From positions 25,200 through 72,545 of the forward strand of contig LUJQ01000039.1 in NCBI GenBank assembly GCA_001689485.1: a stretch of DNA of 47,346 nt. Reading direction: 5' to 3'. Origin of the DNA: Bacteroidales bacterium M6 (GTDB taxonomy: Bacteria; Bacteroidota; Bacteroidia; Bacteroidales; Muribaculaceae). Positions 41,668 through 47,346 of the stretch are shown here, in pieces. Below the pieces are notes generated by a model. That model worked only from the letters and a program-made list of their open reading frames with translations. It had not been told where the DNA came from and searched no databases. Within the stretch, counting starts at the first letter, position 1. Each line of letters begins with the position of its first letter. The position numbers were made by a program, and so were the translations under genes.

Positions 41668-42231
41668 TCAAAAAACAATGCTGCCGACGCAATACCAGCC
41701 CGAAGCCTCTCGGTAATCATTCGGGACCGCCCAGCGTACTCTTATATTTATTTCCGCCGGTACATATTTGCCGTTTTTGTTTTTTATCTCACATTCTCCG
41801 ATATACAGACATTCCGAATTACTGTTAATCTGTCTGTCAAGTTTGGCAAAATTATAAATAATCTTTGCGTCAGGGTTAGGAACGAGATTTTTCAGAGCGC
41901 GGCAAGCTGCGGACCATGTAGCGTCCTTATAGTAGAGCGGTTCACTGCTCTTTAACTCCGTGGAAGCCGGGCGGTCGAATAATCCGGCGGGAGATGTCTC
42001 GTTATTATAGGGTAATTCCGAAACCTTGCGCGGATTTTCCGAAATTTGCCAGAGATTGTAACCGCCTGATTTGGATTTTGAAACAGTGAACGGCGGAACG
42101 GTGTCCGGTTCTTCCTCTATTGTTTCGGTGATTACCTCGGAATCGGTAAAATAATCCGATTCCTCTTTTTCCGGAGCCTTGCCTGTGCATGAGGCTAACA
42201 GTATTAAAAGGGCGAAAAGTAATTTTTCCAT
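41668..42231 (-). CDS. Phage-encoded lipoprotein, unknown
   Basis: A 187-aa product with a lipoprotein signal (MEKLLFALLILLASC, Cys15), an acidic linker, then a ~115-residue C-terminal domain with ATWSAACRALKNLVPNPDAK and beta strands; no family recognised. Met at 42231 is chosen because it gives the lipobox. Its leader (near 42278-42249) is extensively complementary to the a2 region of L5, and the gene lies alone between terminators. A lysogenic-conversion surface protein is possible. Confidence 0.75.
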   Translation of the reverse strand: MEKLLFALLILLASCTGKAPEKEESDYFTDSEVITETIEEEPDTVPPFTVSKSKSGGYNLWQISENPRKVSELPYNNETSPAGLFDRPASTELKSSEPLYYKDATWSAACRALKNLVPNPDAKIIYNFAKLDRQINSNSECLYIGECEIKNKNGKYVPAEINIRVRWAVPNDYREASGWYCVGSIVF

Positions 42232-42248
42232 ATCGAGAATGTGAGTTA

Positions 42249-42285
42249 CTTCGCCGGTTTTCGGGAGTTTGACGCTGCAAAAATA
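42249..42285 (-). promoter_or_regulatory. -7 element and L5-complementary leader of the lipoprotein gene
   Basis: TATTTTTG (42278-42285, minus) without a clear -33 TTG, followed by GCGTCAAACTCCCG and AAAACCGGCGAAG. These can pair with a2 of L5 as 8 bp, an internal loop, then 9 bp and 3 bp. The rest of 42286-42549 shows no gene. Confidence 0.5.
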
Positions 42286-42549
42286 CGATTTTTGGGCGGT
42301 AATCTGGTAAAAAATAGGGGTTAACCATACAGAAAGCGCGGTTTTAGGCTCAAAATTTTGGTCTGAAATTTGCTTTTCTGTACAAAACCAACGTGTTAGC
42401 TCCCTTTGATTTTGAAAACGCGATTTTCGACACAACGCGAAGCGCGGCCCGCTCTGAAGCGCGAAAATTATTACCACCCCTTACCGGAGTGAAATGTGAG
42501 CCGGGGCGTTCGTTACCTCGTTACAGGAAGGCGGCGCGGTGAGACACGA

Positions 42550-42581
42550 AACGCCCGACGACCGGAAGGCCGCCGGGCGTT
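42550..42581 (-). terminator. Terminator after terminase
   Basis: AACGCCCGGCGGCC / GGTCGTCGGGCGTT hairpin about 35 bases after the terminase stop. Confidence 0.75.
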
Positions 42582-42611
42582 GCTCGGTCGGTTGGTTAAC
42601 TGGTAGGTATG

Positions 42612-44315
42612 TCAGGAATCGAAGCGGTCGGCCATCCATTGCTCGACCATTGAATCTGCTCCGGAACCTGCGGCGTTCTCCGCCTTGGCTGCTGTCAGCC
42701 ACGAACGGCGCATCATCAGGTACTTGAAAGCGTCGGAGAAGTTGGTCGACAGGCGCGGAAGTTTCGGCGCCGGAAGTTTCTCGGATTTCTTTACTTTGGC
42801 TACTATCTTCACATCGCCACGGTATTTAACTTCTGCCTTTGCGAGTTCGATACTTGAAATCATTTCGGTGCAGTTCAGAGCGTCAACCATAAGGAGCGGA
42901 AGGCGTTTGTTCTTGCCGCCCATAAGTTCGTGCATAAAGTTAAATTCAGCCTCTTGGCGGATAGTTCCCTGCTTGCGCGACATAAGTACCACGCTCCAGC
43001 CTGTGCGCCGTCCTTCCCCGTCCTTCTCGATGGCTGCTTTAATCTTGCCGGCCTGGTCCTCGTTCTGCCTCTGGTAGTTGTTGCCGGCACGGTCGTAGTA
43101 GAGATATAGCACCTTTTCGTTGTGGCTCTCGAAGAAGGTAAGGAATTGGTCGGCGAGTTCACGCATAGAATTAGGCGGCAGCTCATAAAGGTTTTTATGA
43201 ATCCGGTAATATTGTCCGTCGGGTTGTGCGACAACAAGAGAAAGCATATTGCCGAAGTCCATACCTCCTTCCAGTGGTCGGGAGGGGTCGAGGTAACGGA
43301 GTTGCGAACAGTTGAACGCGGCTTCTCCTGAAACCGTGCCGTCGGTGTACTTGTGTCGTTCGCCGAACAGAACGTAAAACCTCGCGTCCTGTCTTACTCC
43401 GGGGCGCATACCGAGAACGGATTTAAGGAACTCGTGGTGTTCCAAAGCGGCGTTATACAGGCGTTTCGCATAATCGAGGGTAAGAATGTCGATATTAACG
43501 AAACTCGATATATTCATAAAGAAGGTTTGCCCCTTCCTCAATTTCAGAAGGCCCTCGGTATAATAGTCGATTTTCTTTTCAATCCGGGCGAGGCGGCGAA
43601 CGTCTGGGGGCGTGTTCCGGTTCTCGCGGATAAATTTCATTCGGTATTTATTGAGTTCGCCCGCCGCTTGAATCGTCTTGATTATTCGTTCCGGATTCAT
43701 TTCTGAGGCATAGCGGAAAAACCAGTCGAACTCCCCTTCGGTAACGTCCGGCATATCGGTAGTTATCGTAACACCGCCGTAGAGGTGGCAGCGTCCGTAG
43801 GTAATCGCGTCGCCTCGGAGTATAGGCATAACACGGGCGGCGCGGCTATCGGAAGCGTATTTCGCTTCATCAAACAGGAGGTGGGCAACAGATTTGCCCG
43901 CCAGTAGTGAAGGGTTATCGAGAGAGCCTAGAAAGATAACAGAGCCATTCCAGAAGCTATAAACGTGCCGGTAATCATCGACAATTACGGAACAACGCTT
44001 CCGCCATTCCTCCGGCGGTTTCTTTCCCTTTATGTAGTGAACACCTTCAATCAGACCGTTAATTTTCCATCCGTTCTGAACGGCGGGCATTATATTGTCG
44101 ATAAGGTTTGAATAAGTGTTCGCCACAATAGCCACAGGAGCGCCGGGCATAAGGCGGACACATCGTTCGGAGCGCCGGGCGAGAATAACGGTACTTTTAG
44201 CCACGCCACGGCCGCCGATAAATACAAGGTTGGTCGTATCTATCCAGTCACATAAAAAAAGGGCTTCAGAGGCGAATTTTACCGCCGCGTCGGGGGCTTG
44301 TTTATCTATCTTCAT
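42612..44315 (-). CDS. Terminase large subunit
   Basis: A 567-aa DNA-packaging motor. The ATPase has a Walker A variant GGRGVAKST (34-42) and Walker B HLLFDEA (near 145). The C-terminal nuclease half contains the acidic GGMDFGNMLSLV and LYYDRAGNNYQ segments expected of the RNase-H-like fold. The start overlaps the upstream gene by 14 bases. Confidence 0.85.
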   Translation of the reverse strand: MKIDKQAPDAAVKFASEALFLCDWIDTTNLVFIGGRGVAKSTVILARRSERCVRLMPGAPVAIVANTYSNLIDNIMPAVQNGWKINGLIEGVHYIKGKKPPEEWRKRCSVIVDDYRHVYSFWNGSVIFLGSLDNPSLLAGKSVAHLLFDEAKYASDSRAARVMPILRGDAITYGRCHLYGGVTITTDMPDVTEGEFDWFFRYASEMNPERIIKTIQAAGELNKYRMKFIRENRNTPPDVRRLARIEKKIDYYTEGLLKLRKGQTFFMNISSFVNIDILTLDYAKRLYNAALEHHEFLKSVLGMRPGVRQDARFYVLFGERHKYTDGTVSGEAAFNCSQLRYLDPSRPLEGGMDFGNMLSLVVAQPDGQYYRIHKNLYELPPNSMRELADQFLTFFESHNEKVLYLYYDRAGNNYQRQNEDQAGKIKAAIEKDGEGRRTGWSVVLMSRKQGTIRQEAEFNFMHELMGGKNKRLPLLMVDALNCTEMISSIELAKAEVKYRGDVKIVAKVKKSEKLPAPKLPRLSTNFSDAFKYLMMRRSWLTAAKAENAAGSGADSMVEQWMADRFDS

Positions 44316-44979
44316 CGCCGAACTCTTTTATATCCTCCACAATTCGGGAAAGCAGGTTGCGTTTCCTGATACCCGCGTCCTCCTTGATACGTTGGCGGCT
44401 GATTTCCGGAATGTCGGGGATTGAATCGATAAAAGCGTCGATTTCTTTACGGTCGGCGCGTGGTGCGCCCAAACTTTCGGGGTCGGCGGTGTAGATAGTA
44501 ACCGGAGCCGCGTCGAGAAGTTCCTGCGGTATCTCCGGGGCTTCTTCATCGTAACAGCCTCGGAGTTTAGCCGCCTCGGTAATATAACCCTTTGCCTCCT
44601 TCAGTTTTCCGGCGGCGATTGCGAGTTTTGCGAGATTGTCGAGGCGGTCGGCGTATATGTTCGACCATGCGCGGGCGGTGACACCCTCCTGGTCGTAGAA
44701 AAAATTCAGGGTGTCGGTGTATATTTGCCGCGCCATCCAGTCTGAAAGCCCGTAAGCGTCAGACTTCAGGAGTTTGATAATACCGGATTTCGTAACGATT
44801 CGTTCGCCCCCGGGCATCATCATTCGGGCATGAAACCCCCGGACCACTTTCATAAGGTCGAAGTATTCGCGCTCTGAAGGGGTCAGGCTATCAACGTCAC
44901 CGGTTTTAAGAATCCGGTCGAGTTGGTGGGAATCTATTGCCTCAAAATTTATTCGAGAGGGTTTAATCGGTAAACTCAT
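44302..44979 (-). CDS. Terminase-associated protein (possible small subunit)
   Basis: A 225-aa helical product (MSLPIKPSRINFEAIDSHQL...). Position directly upstream of the large subunit, with overlaps on both sides, suggests a terminase small subunit or accessory protein, but no HTH is obvious. Confidence 0.55.
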   Translation of the reverse strand: MSLPIKPSRINFEAIDSHQLDRILKTGDVDSLTPSEREYFDLMKVVRGFHARMMMPGGERIVTKSGIIKLLKSDAYGLSDWMARQIYTDTLNFFYDQEGVTARAWSNIYADRLDNLAKLAIAAGKLKEAKGYITEAAKLRGCYDEEAPEIPQELLDAAPVTIYTADPESLGAPRADRKEIDAFIDSIPDIPEISRQRIKEDAGIRKRNLLSRIVEDIKEFGDEDR

Positions 44980-45319
44980 CGTCGTCCATGTGGTTAACCA
45001 GTTCGTTAAATCGGTTATTCGCCTGAAGTTTCTGAAGGGTTTTTATCGCGTCGATATTTCCGGCTTGTGCCGCCGACTGTAGCTTCTTTTGCGGGTCGGC
45101 GCGACCTACGGCTTTGCCGGCGGCTATCATCAGGGCAATATCAGAGCCGGGGGTAGCGGCGAGAAGGCAGAAGGCGGCGCGTTTCTCACGGGGCCACTCC
45201 ATAGCAACGGCGATTTCCTTCGGCATGAAGCCGACGGCGGCGAGTTGCATTATTTCTTCTTCCTCGGTTTTGGAAAAAGCCGGTAAATTGGGAGTTACGG
45301 CGTTATTGTCGGTATTCAT
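44963..45319 (-). CDS. Small phage protein, possible DNA-binding terminase subunit
   Basis: A 118-aa product from MNTDNNAVTPNLPAFSK with a helix-turn-helix-like segment (IMQLAAVGFMPKEIAVAMEW) and an Ala/Gln/Lys-rich C-terminus. Such HTH proteins upstream of the large subunit are often the true terminase small subunit. The frame upstream of 45319 overlaps the methyltransferase and was not used. Confidence 0.55.
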   Translation of the reverse strand: MNTDNNAVTPNLPAFSKTEEEEIMQLAAVGFMPKEIAVAMEWPREKRAAFCLLAATPGSDIALMIAAGKAVGRADPQKKLQSAAQAGNIDAIKTLQKLQANNRFNELVNHMDDDEFTD

Positions 45320-46010
45320 CTTCGAGGCGTTTACAAGCGGCATGGTAATAACCTTCGTCCTGTTCCATAAGGATAAAACGGAGGGCGGAGCGAACGGCGG
45401 CGACGGCGGTAGTTCCGGAACCTCCGAAAGTGTCGAGAACCACATCGCCCGGCTTGGTAGCGTCGGCGATAAACTTTTGAATCAGGGCTACCGGCTTTTG
45501 CGTCGGGTGTACCTTCGCGCCGTCGGTCGATTTCGCGCCGCTGGTGAAACTCTTTACATCGGAAATTATATTCGTTCCGCCGATATTCGCGCCCTTGCCG
45601 ACGTGAAACAGGACAAGTTCGTGGATAAATGCGTAATGATTGCCAGGACCGCTCAATTTATCCCAAACGAGCATATTATGCGCCTTCAGGATTTCATCGA
45701 ACAGAGGATAATAAAAAGCATAACCGCGCCAGTCGCAAAAAAAGTAAATACAGGCTTCGGGGCAGCATACGCGCCGGAACTCCTCGAATAATTCCCGGTA
45801 GAAGGGTCGGCAGATTGATAAATCCTTAAACGCGCCCTTCTGCCCGTTGTGGGTCATTCCGAGAAAATAAGGAGGGTCGGTAATTATACAGTCAACGGAA
45901 GCCGCCGGAAGTGTCTTTATCATTTCGAGGCAGTCGCCGTTGTATATTGTGCCTCCGGGGAATTCCCGGAGGTCAGTCGTCGAGAGATTGTAGGAAGGAT
46001 AAAGATACAT
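45303..46010 (-). CDS. DNA methyltransferase (beta-class, N6-A or N4-C)
   Basis: A 235-aa S-adenosylmethionine-dependent enzyme. The catalytic motif DPPY (45-48) comes before the AdoMet motif DTFGGSGTTAVAA (near 200), the order of beta-class enzymes. A short target-recognition region lies between. It may protect the phage genome or regulate packaging genes. Its start overlaps the end of the -1 frame extension of the upstream gene. Confidence 0.88.
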   Translation of the reverse strand: MYLYPSYNLSTTDLREFPGGTIYNGDCLEMIKTLPAASVDCIITDPPYFLGMTHNGQKGAFKDLSICRPFYRELFEEFRRVCCPEACIYFFCDWRGYAFYYPLFDEILKAHNMLVWDKLSGPGNHYAFIHELVLFHVGKGANIGGTNIISDVKSFTSGAKSTDGAKVHPTQKPVALIQKFIADATKPGDVVLDTFGGSGTTAVAAVRSALRFILMEQDEGYYHAACKRLEDEYRQ

Positions 46011-46155
46011 TCAGAGCGTCGATTTTCTTGTTAATGATTCCAAGTTGATAACCGGCTTCGGAGCGGTCGCACGGCTGGCAGGTGGAGCGCGAAAGGTATC
46101 GCGTAATTTGGGAGCGGTGTCCTTCAGCCTTGGTGATTGCTTCGGTTACTTTTTT
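45973..46155 (-). other. Candidate -1 frameshift signal and 58-codon extension
   Basis: The 46146-47099 gene ends with nine A's, giving the slippery heptamer A-AAA-AAG in the zero frame directly before TAA. Slipping -1 continues as VTEAITKAEGHRSQ... with a CQPCD motif for 58 codons to a stop at 45973. The extension has no start codon of its own nearby. An assembly error in the homopolymer would look the same. Confidence 0.45.
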
Positions 46156-47099
46156 TTTCTTCGTGCCACTTCTTCCTGAATAGCCTTTTTTGTGGCAGTC
46201 CAGCGGGCGAGAGCAGCTTCGGCGCGTTCGTTGGTTTCTCCTTTCTCCTTGGCGGCGTTTACAGCCTTCCGGTGTTTGGATTCGTTGACGTTCGCGCTCT
46301 GGAGTTTCTTCATCAGGTCGATTTCCGAAAGTTCGGTATAATCTTCGGCGGCTTCCATTTCACGGAACTTGGCGGCTTTGCCGAGAATCGCTCCGTTTTC
46401 GCGGTAGTATTCGAGTTCGTCCCAGATTTCACGGTTTTTCAGGTATTCGGAAACTACCTTCTCACAGTCGGCGAGAGCTGCGGCCGCCTCGTCATCGGCG
46501 AGAACCTGAAGGCGGGCGTGTGCGGCTTTATAATTGTCGTAGGAAGTAAACAGGTCGGCGACAAGTATCTTCAGAACGTCCGGACAGTCGGGCGAGTTAA
46601 GGAAGGGATATTTTTCGCGGAAACGTATCATCTTCCTGACAGGTTCCGGGGTTTCGGCATATTTCGACCGGGCGGCTTCGAGTTCGTCGGTCAGTTCCTC
46701 GATACGGTCGGCGTTCTCGTCCATAGCCAGCACCCTTTCCTGGAAATCAGGGCTTACAAGTTCATCAACCGAAACGCCGAAGGAATCGGCGAGTTCCGAC
46801 AGAGTGGCTTCGTTGTCCGTCATGCGGTCGGAGGCGTGTCTTGATTCGGCTTTTGCGGTCGGCTCAGGTGTATGTGTGGCAGCTCGACGCGGAAGGCGGT
46901 TAAACTCCTGTTCGGTCAATCCGGCAAGTTTGCGGAGTTCTTCAAACAGTATTTCGCGGGTGGTGGCGGTGTCGTCGGTGGTAAACAGTCGCTTCAGACG
47001 TAAATTTTGCCCGAAACGCTGATACAGCGACACACCCTCGGAAAGGTCGCGGGGACTAGCGAGGTATTCGATAATTTGGTTTTTGTCGGTAGCGTTCAT
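46146..47099 (-). CDS. Coiled-coil phage protein, unknown
   Basis: A 317-aa highly charged, helical product. The middle has coiled-coil segments (DRIEELTDELEAARSKY, residues about 130-150) and the C-terminus is Lys/Arg-rich ending RRKKK. No family recognised. It is the first gene of the packaging operon, behind a TACCTTTG -7 element (47120-47127). Confidence 0.7.
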   Translation of the reverse strand: MNATDKNQIIEYLASPRDLSEGVSLYQRFGQNLRLKRLFTTDDTATTREILFEELRKLAGLTEQEFNRLPRRAATHTPEPTAKAESRHASDRMTDNEATLSELADSFGVSVDELVSPDFQERVLAMDENADRIEELTDELEAARSKYAETPEPVRKMIRFREKYPFLNSPDCPDVLKILVADLFTSYDNYKAAHARLQVLADDEAAAALADCEKVVSEYLKNREIWDELEYYRENGAILGKAAKFREMEAAEDYTELSEIDLMKKLQSANVNESKHRKAVNAAKEKGETNERAEAALARWTATKKAIQEEVARRKKK

Positions 47100-47119
47100 C
47101 TTTATAATAATTTACGCTA

Positions 47120-47127
47120 CAAAGGTA
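47120..47127 (-). promoter_or_regulatory. -7 element of the packaging operon
   Basis: TACCTTTG on the minus strand with no good TTG 19-21 bases upstream; the leader is about 15 bases. Possibly activator-dependent. Confidence 0.45.
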
Positions 47128-47157
47128 CAAGCCGGTAATTACCGACGGAAGGACACA

Positions 47158-47202
47158 GACAGCCCCCGGAGGGATTTAAATATCTCTCCGGGAGCTGTCG
47201 TT
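47158..47202 (-). terminator. Terminator after the XRE regulator
   Basis: A long hairpin (cagcccccggag.../...ctccgggagctg) 15 bases after the regulator stop. Confidence 0.75.
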
Positions 47203-47214
47203 ATGTTCGGAATG

Positions 47215-47346
47215 TCAACCGATAGGTTTTACAATCTCTACGCGCATACCGAGAGCGGCGATAATACGGTAAAACACGGTTACACTCGGATTTATAAATC
47301 CATTCTCAATCCTCGAAATATAAGATTTCGTAACATTGAGTTTTGC
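47215..47346 (-). CDS. XRE-family HTH regulator, C-terminal part
   Basis: Partial: 43 codons plus stop, running off the right edge. The end of an XRE/Cro-CI helix-turn-helix is clear: AKLNVTKSYISRIENG, then PSVTVFYRIIAALGM and VEIVKPIG. Next to the packaging operon it could be a phage repressor or a toxin-antitoxin-type antitoxin; the upstream partner lies outside the window. Confidence 0.8.
   Translation of the reverse strand, partial: AKLNVTKSYISRIENGFINPSVTVFYRIIAALGMRVEIVKPIG

Noticed and set aside
1..47346. Insertion sequences
   Set aside because: No transposase motif or terminal repeats with target duplications were seen apart from the small MITE-like unit.

Overview
The window is chromosomal DNA of a Bacteroidota bacterium, order Bacteroidales; a Muribaculaceae-like gut species is my inference. 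The evidence is repeated promoters of the Bacteroidales primary-sigma type (TTG, 19-21 bases, TAnnTTTG), lipoproteins with SLASC/HTSC-type lipoboxes, an A2-type class A beta-lactamase remnant, and prophage families typical of Bacteroidales (DUF5053, a DUF6712-like protein, a Bacteroides-type integrase).

Bases 1-15,642 are host genes: thioredoxin lipoprotein, malate dehydrogenase, patatin/OMP phospholipase, a DUF805 membrane protein, a secreted MBL-fold hydrolase and an AMP-forming acyl-CoA ligase. A polysaccharide cluster follows (WecA-like phosphosugar transferase, SLBB export protein, Wzz-like chain-length protein). Its last gene overlaps a class A beta-lactamase gene that has lost its middle in frame. 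Then come a Gfo/Idh/MocA oxidoreductase, about 1.2 kb without a convincing gene (holding one MITE-like repeat), and tRNA-Phe(GAA).

From the tRNA to the right edge is a prophage, or prophage-derived element, that continues beyond the window. Its tyrosine recombinase lies 160 bases from the tRNA and is the only plus-strand phage gene. All other phage genes read leftward: XRE regulator (partial), a 317-aa protein with a possible -1 frameshift, DNA methyltransferase, terminase subunits, a lipoprotein, leader-RNA operon L5, spanin-like pair, portal, PLD-like protein, connector/unknown genes, T4-type lysozyme, holin-like protein, two hicAB loci (one broken), leader-RNA operon L4, RHH protein, tape measure, large tail proteins, tail fibres, a PI-PLC-like protein, and finally a tandem array of leader RNAs L1-L3 with their small operon. 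I recognise no major capsid, maturation protease or tail-tube gene.

The most interesting signal is a set of five related structured leader RNAs (L1 19131-18923, L2 18799-18589, L3 18465-18253, L4 31929-31724, L5 41544-41319, all minus strand). Four start at a near-perfect promoter. Each carries the ordered segments a1 - hairpins - b1 - a2 - b2 - U tract - a3 - ATG. a2 is complementary both to a1, at the transcript 5' end, and to a3, next to the start codon. b1 pairs with b2 to give a terminator-like helix interleaved with a2. The sequences differ between copies but the complementarity is kept, most strikingly a 7-base triple change between the nearly identical L2 and L3. L3, L4 and L5 precede paralogous small genes. 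The logic resembles the antisense immunity RNAs of P4 (CI RNA) and P1/P7 (C4), but the sequences are unlike anything I recognise. A second RNA-RNA pairing, 16 bases perfect, links a repeated 3'-UTR element (16976-17048 and 19165-19237) to the leader of the 17503-17676 gene. The L5 a2 segment is also extensively complementary to the leader of the 41668-42231 lipoprotein gene.
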